The translations under genes and the position numbers were made by a program. The notes under the pieces are model-generated. The model was not told the origin of the DNA. It searched no databases and was given only the letters and a program-made list of their open reading frames with translations. Of a DNA stretch of 20,541 bases, positions 13,936-19,101 are shown piece after piece (within the stretch, counting starts at the first letter, position 1; each line of letters starts with the position of its first letter). The DNA is from a virus: IMG/VR virus record IMGVR_UViG_3300029309_000427, positions 1 through 20,541 of that record; one strand, written 5' to 3'.

Positions 13936-14023
13936 TTTCAAACTCCTTTATTACTCTTTTTAGTTTATCAATCTCTAATTGCTTAGTAGCAACCAAAGCT
14001 CTTAATTGATCTTCTCTACTCAT
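13856..14023 (-). CDS. Small charged helical protein (55 aa)
   Basis: A 55-residue gene starting in an ATGA overlap with the upstream stop, behind GGAGGC. The first half (SREDQLRALVATKQLEIDKL) is a good amphipathic helix using codons like its neighbours. The second half is Arg/Lys/Asp-rich and lies inside the next gene in another frame. Coupling and composition support a real gene; the length of overlap lowers confidence. Function unknown. Confidence 0.55.
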   Translation of the reverse strand: MSREDQLRALVATKQLEIDKLKRVIKEFENDNARQRSTSDRKKNTRTKQSDVSDK

Positions 14024-14256
14024 TTAGCCTCCTGTATAAACATTCTACACCTATTAATATCTTCTTGGTATTCTTTACACCAATCTTGTAATATCATTGA
14101 ATGTTTGTCTTTTAAATATGTAGATTTTATAGCACCATCTAAAATAGTCAACGCTTCCATAGCATCATTCATTTCATTTTGTACTTTTTCAATCTCATGA
14201 GCTTTTGCTTTGTTTCTTGACTGAACTTCTTGAACAGCTTCATCTTGTACTGTCAT
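14020..14256 (-). CDS. Coiled-coil hypothetical protein (78 aa)
   Basis: A 78-residue, Glu/Lys/Gln-rich protein with extended heptad-like helices (EIEKVQNEMNDAMEALTIL) and two cysteines near the C-terminal half (WCKEYQEDINRCRMF). It begins in a TAATG overlap and ends in an ATGA overlap, so it sits firmly in the leftward operon. No family is recognised. Confidence 0.7.
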   Translation of the reverse strand: MTVQDEAVQEVQSRNKAKAHEIEKVQNEMNDAMEALTILDGAIKSTYLKDKHSMILQDWCKEYQEDINRCRMFIQEAK

Positions 14257-14495
14257 TACATACCTTCCTGTTTTGATTTGTTAAGTCTACTATTGAACTC
14301 ATCTCCAATAGCATCTTTTAGCTTATCATATTTTAACTCAGCTAATTGAGTTTGTTCTTGTGCATAATCTAGTTGCTTACGGAGATCCAATACTTCATTA
14401 CATTTTTCTTTTAGTTTAGTTCTTAGTTCATCAACCAGACTATGACAATCATCTATTACTTTAGTTAAATCATGTTCACCTCTATCATCTTTCAT
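14256..14495 (-). CDS. Coiled-coil hypothetical protein (79 aa)
   Basis: A 79-residue protein, nearly all charged helix (LVDELRTKLKEKCNEVLDL then KQLDYAQEQTQLAELKYDKL), strongly predicted as a coiled coil. It starts at an ATGA overlap with the DUF3846-like gene and couples by TAATG to the next coiled-coil gene. Two adjacent coiled-coil proteins suggest a possible hetero-complex, which is inference. Function unknown. Confidence 0.7.
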   Translation of the reverse strand: MKDDRGEHDLTKVIDDCHSLVDELRTKLKEKCNEVLDLRKQLDYAQEQTQLAELKYDKLKDAIGDEFNSRLNKSKQEGM

Positions 14496-14830
14496 GCTGC
14501 ATCCTTTAGTTTTACATTTAGTTTTTTAACTATGCAGACATTACCAGAAATATAATCACCTGGCAAACATTGTCTTTTGGTACGCTTTTGCCATTCATAC
14601 CAAGCATTTGTTGCACGTTTGTTTGGATAGCATTCTGTATTGAATTTACTTTCTTCATCACAATACATATCAAATGTTCTACTAGATATATCAGGATTAT
14701 ATCCAGATACTATCTGTATCAAAGAACATCCATTACCAATCAAACCATACAATTGATCAAATGTTGGTTTCTTATCAAAGACATGTATATCTTCATTACC
14801 ATTGTCTTTCCAAAGTATTACATTATACAT
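14492..14830 (-). CDS. DUF3846-like protein
   Basis: A 112-residue protein with the layout I associate with DUF3846: a segment on a sequence-variable surface (LYGLIGNGCSLIQIVSGY), then FDMYCDEESKFNTECYPNKR, ATNAWYEW, and finally LPGDYISGNVCIVKK. The final GD-x-I-x-G-x-x-x-IV block resembles the conserved end of that small phage and plasmid family, whose function is unknown. The assignment is tentative. It begins in a TAATG overlap with the upstream gene. Confidence 0.6.
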   Translation of the reverse strand: MYNVILWKDNGNEDIHVFDKKPTFDQLYGLIGNGCSLIQIVSGYNPDISSRTFDMYCDEESKFNTECYPNKRATNAWYEWQKRTKRQCLPGDYISGNVCIVKKLNVKLKDAA

Positions 14831-15003
14831 TATAGCTCCTCTATTGTTATTTGATATTTATCATCACCAATGCTAACCTCAATATCAGCTTGTCTAAATA
14901 CTGGGCCATCCATTGTTATACCTGCTCCATGCACTTCACCTTGAAGTTTATCCTCAAGGAAAGTTTGTAAAGCATATCTTAGATCATATAAACCATCACT
15001 CAT
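14830..15003 (-). CDS. Small acidic hypothetical protein (57 aa)
   Basis: A 57-residue gene linked on both sides by overlaps: it starts in ATGA with the upstream stop and ends in TAATG with the next start. An N-terminal helix (LYDLRYALQTFLEDKLQGEV) is followed by two strands (FRQADIEVSIGD, KYQITIEEL). Codon use matches its neighbours. No family is recognised. Confidence 0.65.
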   Translation of the reverse strand: MSDGLYDLRYALQTFLEDKLQGEVHGAGITMDGPVFRQADIEVSIGDDKYQITIEEL

Positions 15004-15221
15004 TGCTCACCTCTTTTTGTTCCATGTGGTACAAATCTTATTTGAACTTGAACATCATAATGATGACAATCCCAAGCATCTTGTAATTCAGATAATAAAC
15101 TTGTTAATTTTTTACTATCTATCATTTCATCATTAGACAAATGATTCTTTAAATCTAATGTATCTTTAGTTTTACCATGTAGCTTGGTAAACTTATATAT
15201 ATCTAATTTATCTATCCACAT
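15000..15221 (-). CDS. Hypothetical protein (73 aa)
   Basis: A 73-residue protein preceded by TAGGAGTAAT. It is helical with a conserved-looking end (SLLSELQDAWDCHHYDVQVQ, then RFVPHGTKRGEQ). The Trp-Asp-Cys-His-His cluster could bind metal, but there is only one cysteine. No family is recognised. It overlaps the next gene by four bases (ATGA). Confidence 0.7.
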   Translation of the reverse strand: MWIDKLDIYKFTKLHGKTKDTLDLKNHLSNDEMIDSKKLTSLLSELQDAWDCHHYDVQVQIRFVPHGTKRGEQ

Positions 15222-15228
15222 ATTACTC

Positions 15229-15387
15229 CTAGTTTAATTGTTTTTTAATAAAGTTAGATACAAGCTCAACATATCTAAACCACTCATTGATAAAGTTACG
15301 TCTTTTACCCTTACGTTCTTTCTCAACTTGTTTGATAGCTTTGTCAGTAGCTTTATCTAGCAGCTCAACTTGTTCTTTTTGTTTCAT
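15229..15387 (-). CDS. Small basic helical protein (52 aa)
   Basis: A 52-residue gene in the gap between two longer genes, starting in an ATGA overlap with the upstream stop. The product is Lys-rich and helical (KEQVELLDKATDKAIKQVEK, then RRNFINEWFRYVELV). The gap would otherwise be 160 bases in an operon that has almost none. Function unknown. Confidence 0.6.
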   Translation of the reverse strand: MKQKEQVELLDKATDKAIKQVEKERKGKRRNFINEWFRYVELVSNFIKKQLN

Positions 15388-15572
15388 TTTACAACCTCAA
15401 AAAAAATTACAAGTATTGTAACAAAATGTATACCAAGCATAAAAAGCATAATCTTTCTATGTTTCTCAATAGTTTCATCAGTCTGTCTCATGTGAGAACC
15501 AATGCTTTGTATAATATCAACAACTTTTCTGTTGTGTTCATCTTGAGCTTCATGTAGTTTCATATTATCCAT
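15384..15572 (-). CDS. Small protein with C-terminal TM and N-terminal coiled coil (62 aa)
   Basis: About 62 residues from the ATG at 15572, behind AGAAAGGTAATT. An earlier in-frame ATG (15620) would run through a strong hairpin and has no ribosome site, so I reject it. The N-terminal part is a charged helix (HEAQDEHNRKVVDIIQSIG) and the C-terminus is one TM helix (residues about 43-60, IMLFMLGIHFVTILVIFF). Tail-anchored membrane protein of the early operon; function unknown. Confidence 0.65.
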   Translation of the reverse strand: MDNMKLHEAQDEHNRKVVDIIQSIGSHMRQTDETIEKHRKIMLFMLGIHFVTILVIFFEVVK

Positions 15573-15594
15573 AATTACCTTTCTGTTAGGCACA

Positions 15595-15620
15595 ATGCCC
15601 AGTCGATAGTGACCGGGCAT
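15595..15620 (-). ncRNA. Intercistronic 10-bp stem-loop in the leftward transcript
   Basis: In the - strand RNA, ATGCCCGGTC pairs with GACTGGGCAT around the loop ACTATC. One pair is G-U in this strand but a C-A mismatch in the other, favouring function in the leftward transcript. No U-tract follows. It is the second of three strong intercistronic hairpins in - strand operons, suggesting mRNA processing or stability sites. Confidence 0.5.
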
Positions 15621-15633
15621 TTGCCATATTATG

Positions 15634-15918
15634 TTAAGCTACTTTTTTCTTAGTAGATTTTTTGTTAGATACTTCAATCATCTTCTCAGCAGTTTCTTCT
15701 GTTGATCTAGATTCTCTGTTCTTGTCTAATGCTTCTTTCAAAGCAATAAACGAAGATGAGATACCAGATGTTTGAAGATACTGTGGTAATGATTTGTATC
15801 TTGGATCTGACATAAACAAAGCAGCATTCTGATAATATAACTCATGTATCCACTTTGCTAATGGCATCTTTTTACTAACCCTCTCTTGTAGAGACAGCTT
15901 GGTTTCTTGTGTTTCCAT
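15634..15918 (-). CDS. Hypothetical protein (94 aa)
   Basis: A 94-residue protein preceded by AAAGGAGGATAAAG, an excellent ribosome site. The central part (LAKWIHELYYQNAALFMSDP, then LPQYLQTSGISSSFIALKEA) looks like a small helical domain, with a Lys/Ser-rich end (VSNKKSTKKKVA). It overlaps the upstream gene by 44 bases. No family is recognised. Confidence 0.7.
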   Translation of the reverse strand: METQETKLSLQERVSKKMPLAKWIHELYYQNAALFMSDPRYKSLPQYLQTSGISSSFIALKEALDKNRESRSTEETAEKMIEVSNKKSTKKKVA

Positions 15919-16069
15919 CTTTATCCTCCTTTACTTTGATTTCGATTGGTAACTCAATAGACTCAGGTATGTGCTTGTTGATAGCTTTGTAAGCACCAAT
16001 ACAGAATCTAATAGGATACGTTGCTGTTGATAAAACAACGTCACCTAATTTTTTTAGACGCATCATCAT
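15875..16069 (-). CDS. Small hypothetical protein (64 aa)
   Basis: A 64-residue protein with AAGGAGGACT just before its first ATG (a second ATG follows at once). The N-terminal half is mildly hydrophobic (LGDVVLSTATYPIRFCIGAY) and the C-terminal half is charged and strand-like (ELPIEIKVKEDKDGNTR). Possibly membrane-associated. It overlaps both neighbours (29 and 44 bases). Function unknown. Confidence 0.65.
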   Translation of the reverse strand: MMMRLKKLGDVVLSTATYPIRFCIGAYKAINKHIPESIELPIEIKVKEDKDGNTRNQAVSTREG

Positions 16070-16250
16070 AGTCCTCCTTTTTTTTGGTTAAACGTACGTA
16101 CTTTGCTTTAACTTGACGATATTCATCATCAAATTCTTTTGTTCCAGGAATTGGATCAACATCGGAAGTGAGCCAATTCCAACCTTTTCTTACTGCTATA
16201 CCAGCAACACTAAAGGCCAAAAAGCGAGCCAAATTAATAAGTCCATTCAT
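16041..16250 (-). CDS. Small protein with N-terminal hydrophobic segment (69 aa)
   Basis: A 69-residue protein starting in a TAATG overlap, behind AAAGGAG. The first 25 residues are hydrophobic (LINLARFLAFSVAGIAVRKG), probably one membrane segment. The rest is a charged helix (DDEYRQVKAKYVRLTKKKED). A small membrane-anchored early protein of unknown function. Confidence 0.65.
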   Translation of the reverse strand: MNGLINLARFLAFSVAGIAVRKGWNWLTSDVDPIPGTKEFDDEYRQVKAKYVRLTKKKEDYDDASKKIR

Positions 16251-16726
16251 TACTCTCCTTTCACTATTGGTAATATTGTATCTCTTGGATCAATACCTTG
16301 ATCTTCAAGATCGTTTGATATTTGAACTAGTTTCTTTGCCATAGGATTGTTTACAAAGTAATAATTAGTTTTACCCACTCTGTCTAACTTAGCCCATGAC
16401 TTATTGATCTGATCCAGTCTCAAATGATATACACTTTCTGGATCATCTAAATTTACTTCTAGTATCCATTCACTTAATATTGCTGCAGGATTATTAGTTG
16501 TAAACAATGTAATATCCCAGTCTCTTTGCTTACATATATCAATCAAAGTTTCTGCTGATATTCTGTTAATCATCTTCTCATACTTTTGTATCTGTTGAAA
16601 AGTAAGTCCAACAGCATCACCAATGTTCTGCTGTGTATAACCTTTCCAGACTCTATGAAGTATCAATGTCTTAGCAATATTCTTAGCTATGACATAAGAA
16701 TGATCTGTTTTATTTTTTTTACGCAT
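16250..16726 (-). CDS. XRE-family helix-turn-helix regulator
   Basis: About 158 residues from the ATG at 16726, preceded by GGAGGTAGTA. A slightly longer ATG at 16738 sits inside the upstream gene and lacks that site. Residues about 15-70 form an HTH_3 (lambda Cro/C1-type) domain: IAKTLILHRVWKGYTQQNIG, then VGLTFQQIQKYEKMINRIS, and LIDICKQRDWDI. This form is typical of alphaproteobacterial cytoplasmic and phage XRE regulators. Residues 75-158 are a helical extension of unknown role. It is placed mid-operon and probably controls phage early/late transcription. It contains no Ser-Lys autoprotease signature, so it is not a LexA/CI-type cleavable repressor. Confidence 0.85.
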   Translation of the reverse strand: MRKKNKTDHSYVIAKNIAKTLILHRVWKGYTQQNIGDAVGLTFQQIQKYEKMINRISAETLIDICKQRDWDITLFTTNNPAAILSEWILEVNLDDPESVYHLRLDQINKSWAKLDRVGKTNYYFVNNPMAKKLVQISNDLEDQGIDPRDTILPIVKGE

Positions 16727-17021
16727 TACTACCTCCATGTAGTTGTTTCATAACAAACAGCTCTCGCTGGTCAGAGCTGGTTGGTACTGTTATTACTCTT
16801 ATAGATGGTTTACCCTCTCTATATATCTTCACGAGTGTAATCCATCCTACTTGTGGTTGCAAGATTTCTAAGTTAATAGATCTTATCCAATACTGTTTCC
16901 ACCAAGCTATATGCTCACTCTTGATAGAACCAGTAAAGGGCTGCCTATACATTAGCTTCACTGCTCTTGATAAATTTATTGGTTTTTCTTTGAACTTTTT
17001 TTTTATTACTACTCGATACAT
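16719..17021 (-). CDS. Basic hypothetical protein (100 aa)
   Basis: A 100-residue protein preceded by CAGGAGCTGATA. It is Lys/Arg- and Trp-rich (IKSEHIAWWKQYWIRSIN, then VGWITLVKIYREGKPSIRVI), with strand-like segments, and may bind nucleic acid. If this start is right, the gene overlaps its upstream neighbour by 77 bases. A later Met (16952) would nearly remove the overlap but has a poorer ribosome site. No family is recognised. It overlaps the XRE gene by 8 bases. Confidence 0.65.
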   Translation of the reverse strand: MYRVVIKKKFKEKPINLSRAVKLMYRQPFTGSIKSEHIAWWKQYWIRSINLEILQPQVGWITLVKIYREGKPSIRVITVPTSSDQRELFVMKQLHGGSNA

Positions 17022-17109
17022 TATCAGCTCCTGTTATAGTCTCACAATCTGTAAACTTTTTTAAGAACTCTTGGTGTTCATCCCACCATTTAGGTTTCTT
17101 CTTTGCCAT
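16945..17109 (-). CDS. Small Lys-rich protein (54 aa)
   Basis: A 54-residue gene with AAGGAG seven bases before the ATG at 17109; an upstream Met lacks a ribosome site. The start MAKKKPKWWDEHQEFLKKF is followed by a Ser/Asn/Lys-rich, probably disordered tail. It overlaps both neighbours. It could be an early host-interaction protein, but nothing identifies it. Confidence 0.6.
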   Translation of the reverse strand: MAKKKPKWWDEHQEFLKKFTDCETITGADNVSSSNKKKVQRKTNKFIKSSEANV

Positions 17110-17278
17110 AAAATAACTCCTTGTTTTCAATATCTAAGCATCCTGAACATAACACTCTACCTTCAAATATTAATTGATAGTGTGCATCTCCTGGATTCAT
17201 CTCCTCTTTTTCGCCACACTCATTACATGTGATTGGACAAAACTCTATATTTTTACGCATCATATCTTTGTATTTCAT
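17090..17278 (-). CDS. Zinc-ribbon protein (62 aa)
   Basis: A 62-residue protein with two CxxC knuckles: CNEC (Cys18, Cys21) and CSGC (Cys44, Cys47), plus Cys14 upstream. The spacing of 22 residues between pairs suits a zinc ribbon. The start is an ATGA overlap with the upstream stop. Small zinc ribbons in early phage operons may bind nucleic acids or the host transcription machinery; the target here is unknown. Confidence 0.7.
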   Translation of the reverse strand: MKYKDMMRKNIEFCPITCNECGEKEEMNPGDAHYQLIFEGRVLCSGCLDIENKELFYGKEET

Positions 17279-17613
17279 CTATCCCTCGATATACTAAATA
17301 CATCTGTGTCATTGATCATACCTGCACAGAAAACTAACAAGTGCCAAACATATATATCGTAAGGCAATCTTCTTGTTTTACAAAAATTAAACGTCAAATC
17401 TTGACCTTCATAATTTTTTACAATTGGCACTGTTCTATTTAATACAAAAGTCTCACAGTTTGTTTTACCATTGATAATAATTTCATCTGTCTCAATATCT
17501 ACATCAATTACACCACTACCAATTTCTTTCATATACTCAGCTTCTGCTTTGATATATCTCCATTGTCTGTTAGTGAAATCCTCATGTTGATGCCAATAGT
17601 TTGTATATCCCAT
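17275..17613 (-). CDS. Conserved hypothetical marine-phage protein (112 aa)
   Basis: A 112-residue protein preceded by AAAGGATAATATT. The sequence begins MGYTNYWHQHEDFTNRQW and ends with NFCKTRRLPYDIYVWHLLVF followed by SISRDR. That combination (MGYTNYW...., ETFVL-R, FCKT--LPYD-YV--LL, final SRDR) is one I associate with a conserved but uncharacterised family in marine phages and some bacteria. The TRRLPYD segment would be a candidate active or binding site. It sits near the promoter-proximal end of the leftward operon. Function unknown. Confidence 0.75.
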   Translation of the reverse strand: MGYTNYWHQHEDFTNRQWRYIKAEAEYMKEIGSGVIDVDIETDEIIINGKTNCETFVLNRTVPIVKNYEGQDLTFNFCKTRRLPYDIYVWHLLVFCAGMINDTDVFSISRDR

Positions 17614-17635
17614 AATATTATCCTTTCTTTATTAA

Positions 17636-17668
17636 GCTACGCCTAGCCAAAAGAGACTAGGCGATAGC
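17636..17668 (-). ncRNA. Intercistronic 11-bp stem-loop
   Basis: GCTA-CGCCTAG and CTAGGCG-(A)-TAGC form 11 base pairs with a single-base bulge, around a 10-base loop, between two leftward genes. It is not followed by a U-tract on the leftward strand. It is the most promoter-proximal of three comparable hairpins in the - strand operons and could protect or process mRNA. On the + strand it is followed by TTTATTTA, so an antisense terminator is possible. Confidence 0.5.
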
Positions 17669-17675
17669 AGTTTAT

Positions 17676-17858
17676 TTATACACCTGGAAGTTGATCATCC
17701 ATATTTTCAATATCAATCTTATTCTTTTCAGCTAACTTTAACATGATACGTTTCATTAGCATCAAATCAACATATACTGGCTTTGGTAAATAAGATGTCT
17801 TTCTTTGAACATATTCTTTCTTCTGTTCAGGTGTTCTATTATCTACTTGATTTGTCAT
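17676..17858 (-). CDS. Small hypothetical protein (60 aa)
   Basis: About 60 residues from the ATG at 17858, which follows GAAAGGAGACAATA. An upstream Met has no ribosome site and would overlap the previous gene more. The protein is Lys/Asp-rich and helical (TPEQKKEYVQRKTSYLPKPV, then DLMLMKRIMLKLAEKN). No family is recognised. It overlaps the upstream gene by 20 bases. Confidence 0.65.
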   Translation of the reverse strand: MTNQVDNRTPEQKKEYVQRKTSYLPKPVYVDLMLMKRIMLKLAEKNKIDIENMDDQLPGV

Positions 17859-18021
17859 TATTGTCTCCTTTCTGACAAAGTTTATTTTTACTGGTAACAA
17901 TGAACTTTGGATATATTCCTTTCATCTTCTTATCTAATGGGTGAATATTAGACATTTCAGGGAATGGTAGCTGTAGTTGTATGCTATCATCCTCTATTAT
18001 CCTAGCTATATTATAATCCAT
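17839..18021 (-). CDS. Small hypothetical protein (60 aa)
   Basis: About 60 residues from the ATG at 18021, behind GTAGGAGATGAT. The in-frame extension upstream overlaps a separate small TM gene and lacks a ribosome site, so I reject it. The product contains an acidic start (YNIARIIEDDSIQLQLPFPE) and a basic, Ser-rich end. The segment LQLPFPEMSNIHP may be a short binding peptide. No family is recognised. Confidence 0.6.
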   Translation of the reverse strand: MDYNIARIIEDDSIQLQLPFPEMSNIHPLDKKMKGIYPKFIVTSKNKLCQKGDNNDKSSR

Positions 18022-18029
18022 ATCATCTC

Positions 18030-18155
18030 CTACTTTTCTAGTTTTTGCGTGAAAGATCTGATAAGAGAGTATCCAGCTCCTATACCAGCTACTTGTGTAA
18101 TAATAGCTATAGATAACCATATAGCTAATAAGACCATTACTATTGTACTTAACAT
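18030..18155 (-). CDS. First gene of the leftward operon: 41-aa single-pass membrane protein
   Basis: ATG at 18155 with GAAAGGATATAAT before it. It encodes 41 residues: one TM helix (residues 3-25, STIVMVLLAIWLSIAIITQV) followed by VAGIGAGYSLIRSF and a Lys-rich end. The 'AG(I)GAGYxxIRSF' segment after the TM is one I have seen in small phage membrane proteins. It is the first gene after the divergent control region, so it should be among the earliest and strongest expressed leftward products. The next gene starts 8 bases downstream. Confidence 0.65.
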   Translation of the reverse strand: MLSTIVMVLLAIWLSIAIITQVAGIGAGYSLIRSFTQKLEK

Positions 18156-18173
18156 ATTATATCCTTTCTGTGC

Positions 18174-18182
18174 TTGTCCACA
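18174..18182 (+). promoter_or_regulatory. Near-consensus DnaA box
   Basis: TTGTCCACA matches the bacterial DnaA box TTATCCACA at eight of nine bases. It lies in non-coding DNA next to the repeat cluster. The window also encodes a DnaA domain-IV-like protein, so the site may serve host DnaA or the phage protein. Confidence 0.4.
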
Positions 18183-18190
18183 TTGGTGTG

Positions 18191-18199
18191 AATATAGCA
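18191..18199 (-). promoter_or_regulatory. Candidate extended -10 promoter for the leftward operon
   Basis: On the - strand TGCTATATT is an extended -10 match (TGnTATAAT-type), 36 bases before the first leftward start. No good -35 box lies 17 bases upstream, which is acceptable for an extended -10 promoter. Tentative. Confidence 0.3.
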
Positions 18200-18274
18200 C
18201 TTATTTGTATGTCCTATTGATTTACAGCAATCAAGTTATTCAGTAATATCAACAGGATAGTTCAACATCAGCAA

Positions 18275-18310
18275 TCAATTAATCAACTGATTTCGCCAGG
18301 AGTTAATTGA
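18275..18310. repeat. 8-bp inverted repeat TCAATTAA/TTAATTGA
   Basis: A perfect 8-bp inverted repeat separated by 20 bases that contain TTTCGCCAGG. It lies in the middle of the divergent non-coding region. It could be an operator for a dimeric regulator such as the XRE protein, or a small stem. No evidence decides. Confidence 0.4.
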
Positions 18311-18334
18311 CTACTGATATATATATAAACAACA

Positions 18335-18372
18335 TCGATTTATTGTTGCTACAGGCAACAGCAATAAATCGA
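18335..18372. repeat. 15-bp bulged hairpin in the candidate origin
   Basis: TCGATTTAT pairs with ATAAATCGA, and inside it TGTTGC pairs with GCAACA. This gives 15 base pairs with one 3-base bulge and a 5-base loop (TACAG). It is the longest intact stem in this region, is preceded by an AT-rich tract (ATATATATAAA), and overlaps one CAGCAAT repeat. Such stems occur at phage replication origins and also in mRNA leaders. Confidence 0.5.
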
Positions 18373-18419
18373 CATCAACAAACAAAAGACAGCGAAGCTG
18401 ACAATAACGACAAAAGAGA

Positions 18420-18437
18420 CGATTGCGACAGCAATCG
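18420..18437 (+). other. 7-bp hairpin followed by GGGTTTT
   Basis: CGATTGC and GCAATCG pair perfectly around GACA, and ACGGGTTTT follows directly. It resembles a weak intrinsic terminator or attenuator for rightward transcription, upstream of the late genes. A small CAGC-GAA-GCTG hairpin lies 20 bases upstream (18390-18400). Confidence 0.35.
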
Positions 18438-18453
18438 ACGGGTTTTGAACTTA

Positions 18454-18501
18454 CCCCTGCAACATCGACATGTATGTCGAATGTGCAAATAGGGGGGTTT
18501 T
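18454..18501 (+). terminator. Long terminator-like hairpin in the leader of the rightward operon
   Basis: CCCC, TGC, ACAT and CGACAT on the left pair in turn with ATGTCG, ATGT, GCA and GGGG on the right: 16-17 base pairs with three small bulges. GG and TTTT (18498-18501) follow. It lies 67 bases before the first rightward gene, where a terminator would block entry from upstream or act as an attenuator/antitermination target. A second AGGGGGTTTAT without an equivalent stem occurs at 18540-18550. Confidence 0.45.
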
Positions 18502-18568
18502 ATACAACTACTCCTAATGTAGCCTTTAATGGGCCATAGAGGGGGTTTATTTTAACAAGGAGAAGAAA

Positions 18569-18835
18569 ATGGCAATACCATTCGCAGCAGGCTCAGCAGG
18601 AATGAAAATACTGAGAATGCTTTACAAAGGCAAAAAGAAGCTAGGAACTGGTTCTAAGATGGCAGCAGATATGGCATCTAAGAAAGGTTTTACAAAAACT
18701 AGCCAATTTATTACAGGAACATCACAAAAAGCTCACAAAGGTACGATGAAAGCTAAGAAATTAGCCAAAAAATACCCTAAAACTACAGCAGCAATTGGTG
18801 GTGCAGTAGCTTTTGATATATTTGATGACGATTAA
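18569..18835 (+). CDS. Basic hypothetical protein, first gene of the rightward operon (88 aa)
   Basis: An 88-residue protein behind ACAAGGAGAAGAAA, the strongest ribosome site of this operon. It is Lys/Ala/Gly-rich (LYKGKKKLGTGSKMAADMAS then TSQKAHKGTMKAKKLAKKYP), with a hydrophobic C-terminal helix (TTAAIGGAVAFDIF) and a DDD end. It could be DNA-binding or membrane-associated. No family is recognised. It is coupled to the next gene by TAATG. Confidence 0.7.
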   Translation: MAIPFAAGSAGMKILRMLYKGKKKLGTGSKMAADMASKKGFTKTSQFITGTSQKAHKGTMKAKKLAKKYPKTTAAIGGAVAFDIFDDD

Positions 18836-18963
18836 TGGCTAAACGTAAGTTTGTTCACTTTGTACCAAGACCTAAACCTAAGAAAAGGATAAGGATCCAC
18901 AAAAAAAAGATGAATAAATCGGAAAAACGTAGCTTTAAAAAATACAACAGGCAAGGAAGATGA
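18835..18963 (+). CDS. Very basic microprotein (42 aa)
   Basis: A 42-residue gene coupled by TAATG upstream and ATGA downstream. More than 40 percent of residues are Lys or Arg (RPKPKKRIRIHKKKMNKSEK). The first residues FVHFVPRPK may be a short hydrophobic handle. Probably binds nucleic acid or phosphate-rich partners by charge; no family is known to me. Confidence 0.6.
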   Translation: MAKRKFVHFVPRPKPKKRIRIHKKKMNKSEKRSFKKYNRQGR

Positions 18964-19100
18964 AAAAAGTACCTTATAGCGTTTTTAAAATTGACATGCT
19001 TAAACAAAAAGCTAAAAAAGAACAGTTTACTAAAGATTTAAAATCTAAAAAATTTAGAAAAAAGACTAAAATCTTAGAATACGCAAAAAAGTTTATATAA
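18960..19100 (+). CDS. Basic microprotein (46 aa)
   Basis: A 46-residue gene starting in an ATGA overlap. Lys-rich helical sequence (FKIDMLKQKAKKEQFTKDLK, then KKFRKKTKILEYAKKFI). Its place in a regular cascade of coupled genes supports it. Function unknown. Confidence 0.6.
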   Translation: MKKVPYSVFKIDMLKQKAKKEQFTKDLKSKKFRKKTKILEYAKKFI

Positions 19101-19101
19101 T

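Larger units (their letters stand above)
18225..18436. repeat. Short direct repeats of CAGCAAT(C) (iteron-like)
   Basis: CAGCAAT occurs at 18225-18231, 18269-18275, 18359-18365 and 18429-18435, all in the same direction. The first two copies extend to CAGCAATCAA, the third continues AAATC and the fourth CGAC. Further ATCAA and ATCGAC words are scattered between them. The spacing is irregular (44, 90 and 70 bases), so these are imperfect iteron-like repeats rather than a regular array. Two of the copies also form one arm of a hairpin. Confidence 0.45.
18156..18568. other. Non-coding divergent control region, candidate replication origin
   Basis: This is the longest gene-free stretch in the window (413 bases), between the leftward early genes and the rightward basic-protein genes. 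It holds the DnaA-box-like site, CAGCAAT repeats, an AT-rich tract at 18316-18330, an inverted repeat, several TCGA-containing hairpins and G-runs before the first rightward gene. Frequent TCGA words distinguish it from coding DNA. The combination suits an origin plus divergent promoters. No clear sigma70 promoter for the rightward operon is visible. Confidence 0.5.

Noticed and set aside
15212-15220. DnaA-box-like CTATCCACA
   Set aside because: It is the reverse complement of the first codons of a gene (Met-Trp-Ile), so coding sequence explains it.
17977-18246. 89-codon + strand frame across the first leftward genes
   Set aside because: Antisense to genes with good ribosome sites; Ile/Tyr/Ser-rich shadow product.
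18275-18310. Possible attP core between inverted repeats
   Set aside because: No integrase or tRNA-like sequence in the window; the repeat is more simply an operator or origin element.
18307-18492. 61-codon open frame in the divergent non-coding region
   Set aside because: No ribosome site, composition dominated by Asp/Asn/Arg from repeated TCGA/CAGCAAT words, and it runs through three strong hairpins.
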